Of a stretch of DNA of 64,000 nucleotides, positions 48,760 through 59,351 are shown in pieces. Position 1 is the stretch's first letter. Every line of letters begins with the position of its first letter. The translations under genes were made by a program, and so were the position numbers. The DNA is taken from contig NGBS01000021.1 in assembly GCA_002245135.1 (NCBI GenBank), positions 79,746-143,745 on the forward strand, written 5' to 3'. The notes under the pieces were generated by a model, which made no database searches, was not told the origin of the DNA, and worked only from the letters and a program-made list of their open reading frames with translations. This DNA comes from Proteromonas lacertae. Lineage: Eukaryota > Sar > Bigyra > Opalinata > Proteromonadidae.

Positions 48760-48923
48760 TCTTATATGTAGTGAGTATATTATTTAAAACATATATATAT
48801 ATATATATATATATCTTTATGTTGTTTTTGTTGCTTTAAAGAACAAATAATAGAAAAATAATAATTCATTCACACAAATGGTGATTTTGATTTCAAATGA
48901 CTTTCATGACTTAAACCGAAATA

Positions 48924-50836
48924 CTAAATATGAGTGATAACATTACTAGAATATACATTTGATTGAAAGTATGAGTTTACAGGATATTGTAAGAAGTTTT
49001 CTAGTTTACTTGTATATAAATCAGCATATCTTATTAAATCAATTGAATAAATTGTTGGCAAGTATGTAGAGTTAAGAATATAACATTAAAATATTTAGTA
49101 ATATATAGAAAAACAAAAAAATGATATATTTTCACTTCTAAATATTGAACCAAAGTATTTATTCTTACATTTGTTTAATGACTCTTTCTCTTTCTCCAAT
49201 TCTTCATTTATTCTCTATTTAGGAATAAATCTACTCATAATTATACACTTATTAATAATCTATCACCTTCTGTCAAACCATTTATTTTACTAATTCTATT
49301 CTTTAATTCATATAATGCTTGAATCTACAAAACAAATGAAAAATAATCTCAATTTTACATTTATTGTTTGATCTCTATATTCTTGTTGATTTTCATGAAC
49401 AATTTCATCTTCTAATTCTCTTACAATTGCTCCAGTAATAATTCCATGTTTTCTAGAAGGTTCTACTAAATCACTATACATATTAAAATCATTAATAATA
49501 AACATACGATCTACTATCACCAAAGTATAAAATAGAATCAGAATATTTCCATCCAATATATTTCTTCATCTCATCATAACTACCATTTATATATATCTGA
49601 TGAGGTTGAAAATTATCAATTGTATTCCAATGAGTTTTATAATTATCATCGACATATTTGAATGGTGAATTACATCCACTGAAAAACAATGGCTTTCTTG
49701 ATTGACAAACAATAAATTCGAAATACTTCTTCCATTCATTTCCTAATAAGTAATTCATTCCAACATTCACATCTGTAGGTTTTGCATTACTGATGATATA
49801 TAATTGTTTATTATTATTCTTCCATTTTGTTAATGTATCTTTTAAATGACTAGATTCTTCTAAATATAAATCAACATTTTCTTTTATTTCTTTTCTTAAT
49901 AATCCACTATCATGAATAAAATCAATTGCTGTGTTCACTGCATCTAATACAATCTGCGGATCTTACAATATAAGTTAAAGAATTATAAAATATTAATTAT
50001 TAAAAATAAAATAAAAAAAGAAGGATATATAAGTAATATGAATATTTCTTTCAAAATAATCAATAACATCTGCTAATAAACATGTTTTTGAATAAGCAAA
50101 TATATCTGTCATCCAATATAAATTATTATTAATATAATCACTTGATAAATGTTTCTTCCCTTTATATATATCTAATATTTCATCTTCAAATATTTTGCTT
50201 TTTCCTTTATAACAACTATCTGTGGAGATGTTGTTGAAATAATCGAGTTTAAATAACAATCCAGTTTTCTTATCATACATTAATGAACGGATTGAAAATC
50301 CATGTTCATAACTTCTATACTTCAAATTACATGGAAAACTATTTATAAATGTAATATATAAATGATTTACCCTAATTCATTCATTAGATATTGCTTTGCA
50401 TTGTTATATATGAAATCATGGATTAAAGGAGTATAATGACATAGCGTATAATCATAATCAAAACCAATTGCATGAATTCTTGAAAAGTCTACATTGTTAT
50501 TAGCATATATCGCTTGTTCTTTGGGTAATGTTATAAATCCATCATTTACACTTTTTAAATATCTCTGAATATGATATAAGTGTAATATAGTACATCATAA
50601 TCGAGAATGTGCTGAACTACTTCTTGAGATAACATTAATTGATTATTTTGTTTTTGATAAGTGTATTTCATCATATCTGGTATAATATTTGATTGATTCA
50701 TTCTTGGTTGACTTGATTTAGCTAAAGAAGCCCATCTTGGCTTATAAGTTGATGAGGATATTAATCTCTTATAAATAGTACCATAATAACGATTTTTAGT
50801 TGATTTTTTAAATGTTTTGGTTGTTAAAGAAAGCAT
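48924..50836 (-). CDS. NT5DC-type HAD 5'-nucleotidase family protein
   Basis: About seven exons from ATG 50836 to TAG 48924. The N-terminus MLSLTTKTFKKSTKNRYYG is basic and Ser/Thr-rich, like a mitochondrial presequence. HAD motif I is AIGFDYDYTLCHY; HAD motif II is QLYIISNAKPTDVNVG; DSILYFGDS is the motif with the metal-binding acid. The C-terminal part KYFGSIFRSEN-LPTIYSIDLIRYADLYTSKLENFLQYP matches the purine 5'-nucleotidase-like NT5DC2/3 group. Two U12-type introns are present, one exactly inside that last signature. Substrate is unproven for this subgroup. Confidence 0.82.
49062..49127 (-). other. U12-type AT-AC intron in NT5DC gene
   Basis: 66 nt. Donor ATATCATTTTT, branch TTCTTAAC (consensus), acceptor TCTACATAC 9 nt later. 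Splicing joins FRSEN to LPTIYS in phase 0 and rebuilds the family signature FR..(N)xPT..S...RYADLYTS. Without it the protein would stop within a dozen codons. Confidence 0.85.
49963..50028 (-). other. U12-type intron, ATATCCTTC donor, AA (or AG) acceptor
   Basis: Donor ATATCCTTC and branch TTCTTTAAC are both at consensus. The expected protein junction is NIHITY|DPQIVLDAV, which puts the 3' end at ...ATTGTAA, 12 nt after the branch A. An AG end one base further is possible only with a shifted donor. Ends are thus AT-AA by the simplest reading. Confidence 0.65.
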
Positions 50837-50942
50837 TTATAAAACACGATTTTTACTATACATGCAGTTCAACCATCCAATACATCACAATAACAAATTA
50901 AGAAAAATAAAAACAAAAGAAAAAGTAATTAGATTGTTTCTT

Positions 50943-52711
50943 TTATCCCATCTTCAAAATACCAGCTGCAATTAACTTCTGTATCTTCTCCATAATACCA
51001 GGATTGCTCATATGTTTCTGAATAGATGATGGATTCTGTTGCATATCTTGTAATACCTGTTGTACTACTGGATCTCCCAAAATGGATTGAATTTCTGGAT
51101 CTTCTAAAGCACGAGCTTGTTGTTCTTTATCAACTTGTCCATGCATAGTCTCATTGATCTTCATCATTGTAGCTTCTAAACCTTCCTTACAAGCTTCATT
51201 ATTTGGATCGATATCCAAGCCTTTCTGATAACTTTCAACAGCTTTGTGATATTTCTTTAAGAAATATTCAATAGCACCTTTTCTACTCCATGCTTTCACA
51301 TACTTTGGATCTAATTGAAGAGATTTTTCAATATCAGTCATAGCTCGGCCATAATCCATCATTTTACTATAAGCAGCACCTCTATTGCAGTATAATATCG
51401 GATCGCTTGGATTTCTCTTAATTGCTTCGTCATATTCCTTTATAGCTTCTGGAACTTTACCAGATTTCATTAATTCATTTCCTTTTTCTTTATGTTCTAA
51501 TGCTTTCTCTGGATTGATATAAGCAAGTCTTTCTTTCTCAGCTTTGGCTCTTTCAACGTCTAATAATTTCTCTTTTACCTGTTTGAGTGGAGCTTCAACC
51601 ATTGAGTCTTTATAGGCTTTGATAGCTTCATCATATTTCTCTAATTTTGCATAAGCATTTCCTAATTTGAAGAATAATTTAGCAATTGTTTCATAAGCAT
51701 TATGCTTTTCTCTTGCTACTTCAATAGCTTTTAAACATTCATCAATACATTTTTGATATTCCTTCTGTTCAATATAAACAGCAGCTTTGTTTACTCTATA
51801 TATTTGATCTTCTGGATCAATTTCTATTGCAGCATCATAACATTCTAAAGCCTTTTCAAAATCTTTCGATTTATAATATTTATTACCTTCATCCTTCTTA
51901 GCTACAGCTTTTTCTTTCGTTTCTCTCTTTTCTTTTTCTTCAGGAGTTTCATTTTCTGGTATTTTTGGTTCTTCTTTTTTAACTTCTGGAGCTGGTGGTG
52001 GTGGTGAAGGAGTTGAACTTTCTTCTTCTTTAAATCTATCATTATCTTCATCATTACCGTCCATTCCTGGCATACCACCCATTCCTTTAATCATCTCTTG
52101 CATTACTTCCATAATTTGTGGATCACTTAATGCTAATTGTGGATTGGTTTTAAGTAATTGTAATTTACCTAAGAAAGTGGGATCTTGCATGTATTTTTGT
52201 AATTTTGGATTACGTGCAATGGCTGCCATTAATTGTTGTGCCATTTGTCCACCAAAACCTCCCTCATCCATACCTGGTGGAGCAGTAGGACGATTAATTG
52301 CTTCTTCCACATCCTTTTTTCCATTTAATAATGATTGATTATTTGGATCAACTTTTAAACCATCTTCATATGCTTGAAGTGCTTCTGGGAGTTTACCTAA
52401 AGCAAATAATGCCTCACCTTTTCTTCCATAACCTTTTGGCCAGTCGGGTTTCATTGATATGCATTGTTCAGCATCTTTCAATGCTGATTCTTTGAATCCT
52501 TTCATTAAATAAGCAGCAGATCTGTTACTATAGTAAACCTGGTTTGAATTATCTAAAGAAATGGCCTAACAATCATAAGAAATATTAATCATACCTGGTT
52601 ATACCATTGTATGGCAGAATCGTAATCTTTTTGTTTAAGAAATTCATTGCCTTTATTCTTACAGTCTTCTGCATCACGTTTACGAGATTCTAGATCACCG
52701 GCGCCTGACAT
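50943..52711 (-). CDS. STIP1: Sti1/HOP Hsp70-Hsp90 co-chaperone
   Basis: Two exons, 579 residues, one 29-nt intron (52566-52594). It bridges Hsp70 and Hsp90 during client transfer. Order: TPR1 (KNKGNEFLKQKDYDSAIQWY; SNRSAAY), DP1 with DPxF-type repeats (KLQKYMQDPTFLGKL; NPQLALSDPQIMEVM), an acidic Pro-rich linker, TPR2A (KKDEGNKYYKSKDFEKALECY), TPR2B (HKEKGNELMKSGKVPEAIKEY; YSKMMDYGRAMTDI), and DP2 (LEDPEIQSILGDPVVQQVL...HMSNPGIMEKIQKL). Full length with all family parts. More GC-rich and with less Asn than its neighbours, as expected for a highly expressed gene. Confidence 0.96.
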
Positions 52712-53171
52712 TTTTTATATTCAAAGAAAGAAAAAGAAATAGATTGATCTATAGAACTTTAGATTTTTCTATTTTTACTTTGTCATTTTGACATGAATTG
52801 ACCATTTTTGTGTGTTTTTACATCCATCATTCACATCCTTATATATTCTAAATGATAATATTCATTTTGTTGTATTGCTAGATGGATAAATAAGAGATTT
52901 GACAATCAATAAATATCTTCTTTTCCACATAATTATATTTTAATCTTGATCATTTTACATGATCATACATAATAAAATATTAATAGCGGAATAGCTCCAT
53001 ATCAATCTCTACAATTTTGTGTATATTTTTTTGATTTCTTCAGTATTCAACTATTTTAGGACAAATAAAACGCCTTTTCATCAATTATTTGTCATTATAA
53101 TATGCTAAAACACACTTTTAGATCCAAGCCTTCTCAAAAAGCTTGACATCTTTATTTTAAAAATTGAAGCT
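52712..53171. other. 460-bp divergent intergenic region
   Basis: Promoter space for Sti1/HOP (minus) and the PDZ-RGS-DENN gene (plus). No ORF or RNA seen. I did not find convincing heat-shock element arrays (nGAAnnTTCn); a few single GAA/TTC units are present. Confidence 0.4.
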
Positions 53172-56100
53172 ATGTCTCAATTCAATAGAGAGTTTACTAT
53201 TAATTTTTATAATCAATACATTGGCACAAAACTGAGATCAGATAATGATAACAAAGGTGTAGTGGTAGATTCATTTTATCGATCTCCTGAAGGAATGATG
53301 TTTGAAGCAGAAGCTAGTAAAATACTAAAGCCTGGAGATAAAATATTGACTATTGCTGGAATAGATGTCACCGAAGCTCCACTAGAAAAGGCTTTAGGAA
53401 TATTAACACAATCAGGTCGTCCAATACCAATCAAATTTCGCAAATCCCAACTCAAATTCCAACCTCCAATTCCCTATGAAGAAGTAATTGCAGATCAAAA
53501 TAAAACCTCCAGATTCATTCAATATGTCAATAGAATTGGTTTAATGGATGCCTTAACAAAACTATTATTTCTAGAAGAAGTAAGACAATTCCGTCAAATA
53601 GATGAAGAATCAAGACCAATGGAATGTGCAAGAATTATCAATAAATTCTTAACAAACGATGCAGAGCAAGATGTAGGTGTAGTAAATGCCTTCAGAATTG
53701 AAGGATCAGTAGTGTTAGATTTTGAAGAAGAGATATACAAAGCTGCTGAAAAAGTGAATGAAGATTTAAAAAACAATGTGTTTGATTCATTTTGCCTAAG
53801 TCCAGAATACAAAGAAATGAGATTATCAGTGGATACTGTCCTTAGTGATAGACATTATTTAAACTTTTTATTAGCATATTACCTTGAAACTGATAATCCA
53901 AATGATATTAGTCTATATATATGTATAGAGTATGATTTAATGAAGAAATATCATGAAAATAAGATAAATGAATGTTGGGAAGAAGGTTATTTGTTATTTA
54001 AAAAGTTCTTAGATGATGATGCTAGTTTCAAAGTATCAATTGTATCAAAAAGTATGAAAGAAGAATTGAATAGATTGTTTGATAAAGATTGGAGAAAAAA
54101 GATAGAATTACCTCAACATTTACCATCATTAATAGATCAATATAAAGCGATAAAGAATACTATCAAATATAATATTCAAACAGATTTATATATGCCATTT
54201 ACTGATAGTATTTTCTTTGAAAGATTATGTAAAGAATTGGGTATAAATGTTTTAAGTTTTTATTTTAGGTGTTCCAACCAATGCAAATTTAGAAGAAGAA
54301 GAAAATGAAAGAGCCAAACTTCGTGAAGAGAGAGAAAAAGAGAAAGAAAAAGAAAGAAGTTCAGTGGATAAAACAGAATTAACAGTCGATTCATTAAAAG
54401 AAACAATGAGTGATAATGATCCAGGTAAAATATTGTTAGATATATTATCACATAATTTATCACAAGATAGAGAAAGTATAATATCATATTATATATATTT
54501 ATATATATATTTAAATAGATGAAGAAATATCCGATAATCCTACTCCAAAATCAGATCATTCCGTTCCAATCACTCCATCCTCCACACAGAAGAAGAATTC
54601 TGATAATATCACACTTCATCAGCTATTAGAAGTTACTGATTTAGGTCCACAATTCAGTTTACATTATAAAGGTAAAGATATAACAATCAGAGGTGATAGA
54701 GGTAGTAATGGATTAATAGAATACAAAATTGGTCAAGTTACATTCTTCAAGACAATAGCAGATGAAGAAGCCAATATGGAGATACAAACTATTATTAATT
54801 TACACAGTAGTGATAATGATAGAATGCCACCTCATATTGAATCATTTTATTGTTTAGATGGTCAATATATATCCAATAAACCCATTGATCCTATAATATA
54901 TGATTTTATGATAGGTGGTGGTGAAGGTAGTAGATGGAGTAGTGTTTGTTTGAAGGTATATAATCAGGAGGATATATGTTGTTTGGCCAGTAATAGCAAT
55001 ACACCAAAAGAGAAAAATAATAATAATGATGATAATAATAATGATAAAGAAGAAATAGAAGAAGAAGAAGAACCACCTAAATGTATATAATATAATATAA
55101 TATTCACTTTATTATTATTTAGCTTCTATGCAAAGAAGACCTTCTACAATTGCCTATAAATATGTTGCTCAAGGAATCTGCATTCTCTCTGAAGGACCTT
55201 GTTATGAATCAATGAGAAAGGAATTAGTAAATTTCTATGAGAATAATAAAGATGCAATAGTAAAAGCATCGTCTGATGAAGAAAGAAAGAAAATATTTGG
55301 CCAATTGATAGGTAAAACTGTGACATGTAATTTACCTTATTTACCAAATGGTGGTCCACAATTGAGAAGCGGTTTAGAACCTTTATTTTCATGTTTAACA
55401 ATTGATCAAATTATTGAATTATATACTTCTGTTTTATTGGAACAAAGAATTGTTTTGGTTTGTACACAATATTCATTGATGACTGAAGTAGCTGAAGCTA
55501 TTAGATGCTTAATGTATAATATTGTTATATGTATTTAATGTATTATTTAGATATCCGTTAGAATGGTGTCATATTTTCGCACCAGTTATTCCTGTCTCAA
55601 TGATTGGATCATTAGATTGTCCTGCTCCATATATTATTGGAATTGCACCAACATTTGTGTATATTTAATTAATTTACTTATTTTTTTCTTGAATAGTAAG
55701 AATGAAATATATTACAGAATGGAAGTAGATACTTATAATTTAGATAATCAAGAAATAAATATATTTTCTTCACCAGAACAACCATCTAGACCAAAATTAC
55801 CACCAACCATTTTACGTCAATTACGTGGTAAATTACGTAATTGTGTAAATCCATCTTATATGAGTTCTGATTCATTGATTCCTTTACAAATACAATGGGG
55901 TGATGCATTCCCTACTAATGAATATATCCTTTTATTATTAATTCATAGTTATTTTTAATTTCTTCGAATTTTACTGTTAAATGCATTCTATGAAGTTACA
56001 ACTACATTATTAGGCAATCCTTATTTATATTCACTTGTAATGAAGGATAAAAAAGAAACAGCATATTTATTTGATGAATCTTGCTTTTTGAATAGATTTG

Positions 56101-56189
56101 GTGAAGATAGTGTTGAATTTATGAGAATATTATTACATACTCAAGCCTTTTCTCAATATTTAACCACTACTTTATCTTCTACAAAATAA
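53172..56189 (+). CDS. PDZ-RGS-DENN fusion protein
   Basis: Begins MSQFNREFTINFYNQYIGTK. A PDZ domain covers about residues 10-95 (SFYRSPEGMMFEAEASKILKPGDKILTIAGID). It is followed by an RGS-like domain (LTKLLFLEEVRQFRQI...VFDSFCLSPEYKEM) and probably a second one (LNFLLAYYLE...TDSIFFERLCKE). Then comes a charged linker and a tripartite DENN module: uDENN (HIESFYCLDG), cDENN (YVAQGICILSEGPCYESM; LFSCLTIDQIIELYTSVLLEQRIVLVC; WCHIFAPVIPVSMIGSLDCPAPYIIGI) and dDENN (LLNAFYEVTTTLLGNP...FLNRF...LHTQAFSQYL). DENN proteins activate Rab GTPases; RGS domains switch off G-alpha. Introns include an AT-AC one in dDENN. Confidence 0.82.
55924..55974 (+). other. U12-type AT-AC intron in dDENN region
   Basis: 51 nt. 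Donor ATATCCTTTT, branch-like TTTTTAAT, acceptor GAATTTTAC. Joins DAFPTNE to LLNAFYEVTTTLLG with the split codon T|TG. The unspliced frame ends after HSYF, and no GT donor is present. Confidence 0.75.
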
Positions 56190-56340
56190 TTATACTTCTC
56201 TTTAGTATTTTAGTAGTTATGTTTTTGTTTTTTGGGGGGTGAATTTAAATCAAAAAAACAATCATGGATAAGTAAAAATATATTACCCAATACACAATTA
56301 CAAAATCCAGATTCTATTCTTTTTATTTAGTTAATCAAAT

Positions 56341-56760
56341 TTATGCTTCAGTAATTTTAACAGTCTTTTGGTTAATTTCTTTTCCAACGGCAAGTTTTAC
56401 AATAGTGTATACCTATTAAATATCAATATCAATAATTAATACTTTTTCTTCAGCTTCTTCATCATCATTCTTCTTTCTTTGGATGAGGAGACGGATTCTG
56501 TTTGGTGGATTCTTAATACCTTTGTGCCATAAGTTTTTGTTTAAATCAGTGTCAATACGTACATCTGATGTTCCTGTTACCTTACTGGCATATTCTCTGA
56601 TGGCTTTAATAGCACGTGGAGCTCTAGTCTTAAATGATCTACGATTAATTATATTAAACGTTTAAATAATATACAATCCGAATAATCTCTTGTGTAAATT
56701 AAGAGTACATTCAAGAGTGAGTGGAACAGTACGGTCCTTCTTTTCTCTTTGGGCTGGCAT
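56341..56760 (-). CDS. RPL31: 60S ribosomal protein eL31
   Basis: Three exons, 117 residues, frame-perfect (introns 36 and 30 nt). It starts MPAQREKKDRTVPLTLECTL. Family motifs: NLHKRLFGLSFKTRAPRAIKAI, GTSDVRIDTDLNKNLWHKGI, NPPNRIRLLIQRKKNDDEEA, and a last exon YTIVKLAVGKEI. Length is as in other eukaryotes. It sits near the peptide exit of the large subunit. It shares a 170-bp divergent promoter with the RBBP6 homologue. Confidence 0.95.
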
Positions 56761-56930
56761 TCTAAATAAAAAAAGAATAGAAAATGCAGTAAAATTTCTA
56801 TTTAACTAGTATTGATTTTGCCAGTTGTAATCATTACCCCCTTTATTTTTTCGTAACCCCCAAACAAATTATAAATTCCCCATATTATTTTTTCTTTTAT
56901 TTCACAGCAAATATTGCTTATTTATTTATA

Positions 56931-59202
56931 ATGATAATTAAATATAGATCTCAAGGTGCCACTGCATTTAAATCACTTAATTTTGAGTCTCAAAGTGTGG
57001 AACTATGGGATATAATACAAAGAATTGTTAAAGAGAATAAAATGGATCAAACACTTTTTGAATTCGAACTTATAATGTATGACGGTAGAAGCGGCACAGA
57101 AATATCTGATTATCACAAAATATTTACTACAGAAGTAGAACTAGAATATAAAATGTCAAAACCACGTGCAGGCATGAGTAGTTATCAGGCAATAGTGAAG
57201 AATCCAAATTTACTGAAAGTGAAAGTGTATTTTTATTTTTTTTAATATTTATAGAAGTGCAATGGAACTACCAAAACAAAAAGTAGAAACAGAAGAAGAA
57301 AAAATACAAAACACAATAAATGGGATGTACCAACCGTATATATTTTATATAGTAATTATTAATTTTATTCTCAATAGGCAATCCAATAAAATAGAAGCAT
57401 TATTCAATCCGAACAAAATGAAAGTAAGAACAATCCCTCCAGTAAATGCAATACCGCCCAAAAGTTATATTTGTAAGAAATGTAAAAAACCAGGCCATTA
57501 TGTATATCGTTGTCCCTACGGATCAGAATCGTTAGAAGCACAAATTTCACATGTTAAATTTGTTGGAATTCCATTAAAGAACTTGACAATAATTGAAGAT
57601 CCTTCTTCTGTTACTGCTGAATTAAGTATGAAAATAATTGTTAAAACAATCTGTGATATATCTAATTTTGATTACTTTAATATACAATATTGTGTTGCCA
57701 CTATACTAAACATGATTTTGCTTATTCTTCTAATTACTTATATATATCCTCTTTTCAACATATTTTACTAATATACTAAATTAGGACGTCATATTGGTCA
57801 ATTACCAGATGGTAGATATGCTATACAAAAAAGCAAAATTGAAGATTTTGAAAAAGACATTACTAACACTGCTGCAATTACGCAAACTACTAATATTGAC
57901 ATGGTATTAATATAAAAATAACTTTACTTTTAAATAGTTAAAAGTTCCTGATGAATTAAAATGTTGTATTTGTAAAAAACTATTAAGAGAAGCTGTAAGA
58001 ACATTTTGCTGTGGAAAATTAGTATGTGATGAATGTGCAAGACAAGATATAGTAAATCAGTATAAATGAATACATATATATATATATTAAATAATAGCAA
58101 TGGGAAGTGTAGTTTATGTCATAATTTAGGAAATAATGAACAATTAATCGGCGATAATCAAGTAAGAAAGAAAGTAAATGAATATATCAAAACAGAGATG
58201 AGTAAAATCAATGAAGAGGAGAAGAAGAATGGTGTTAAGTTATTTGAGAATGAAGATGAAATACCAATGGGTGAAAGAGTAGAAGGAGGTGTGGATAATA
58301 TTATACCATTGAATAAAACTAACAACAATAGCAACAATAAAATAGAAAATAATAATGAAGATGATGAAGAAGATGATGTTACTAAAGAAATTAATGAAAT
58401 TATTTCAAATGATAATCCTACAGAAACAACACAAACAAAAACAACAACAACAACAGCTGAAGGAAAGAAGACAATAAGTTTAGATGATTTAATATTCAAT
58501 AAAAAAACAGTTTGTGCATATTGCAATAGCCAAAATCACAGTATAGAAGATTGTCCAATTAGACAGAAAGAAAAGAATAATAAACAAAATGATATATCGA
58601 TGAGAAATTCAATTCCATTTTTATTAGCACCACCTCCTCAATCTCCACATGGTAAATATGATAGAAGCAGTAGTAATAGAAGAAGAGATAAATCAAGAAG
58701 TAGATCAAGACATTCCTCCCATCATAGCCATTATCACAGCCATTCAAGAACTAATGATGATAAGAAGAAAGAAGAAGAAAGACATCATCATCATAATCAT
58801 AGACATGAATATGTAGATAATAAAGAGAAAAATAAAAAAGAAGAAAATAAGAATAAAGATAAAGAAAAGGAGAGAGAAAAGGTCAAAGAAATAGAAAAAG
58901 ATAAGGATAAAGATGGTCATAGAGATAGTTATAAACGGAAACATGAAGATGATGTTGATGATGTTAGCAATCTTCACCACAATCATAAGAGAAGAGATAG
59001 TAAAGATAGTTATAGTAAAAGGCATAGTATTAGAGATGATAATGAGAATAAAGATGCTGGTAAAGATAAATTGAAGGAATATATTAGTAAAAGGTGATGT
59101 AAATAAAAGTAGTGATTCTAAAGTATAGTATTTATATTTTAATTTGAATAGAAACCGCCTATTTCTACCAAGATGTTAAGAGAATTAAGAAAGAGTAAAT
59201 AA
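56931..59202 (+). CDS. RBBP6/Mpe1-like 3'-end processing factor
   Basis: N-terminal ubiquitin-like DWNN domain (MIIKYRSQGATAFKSLNFES...ELWDIIQRIVKE), zinc knuckle CKKCKKPGHYVYRCP, an RBBP6-type segment (GRHIGQLPDGRYAIQK), a RING/U-box (ELKCCICKKLLREAVRTFCCGKLVCDEC...CSLC), and a second knuckle CAYCNSQNHSIEDCP. The C-terminus is an Arg/Ser, His and Lys/Glu-rich tail. Mpe1/RBBP6 is a subunit of the cleavage and polyadenylation machinery. The tail frame ends in TGA at 59097 unless a 28-nt intron (GTAAAGAT...TATTAG) is spliced. Splicing extends it to KPPISTKMLRELRKSK and TAA at 59202. One intron (about 57629-57784) is unusually long at about 155 nt; I see no RNA gene in it. Confidence 0.85.
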
Positions 59203-59351
59203 ATATAAAATTTAATAGTCTATTAAACATTTTGTTGTTTGTTGGTTTGATTAGAATTCTCAGTATTCACAATTCAGTTTTTTTTAAATTTTTGGGATAA
59301 TTATTGAAATATATTCGTTGTTTTTACAGTAAAGTTTTTTGATTTTTCTTT

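Noticed and set aside
58158-59025. Long minus-strand ORFs opposite the RBBP6 tail
   Set aside because: Leu/Ser/Ile-rich translations are the antisense of a Lys/Glu/Arg low-complexity tail.
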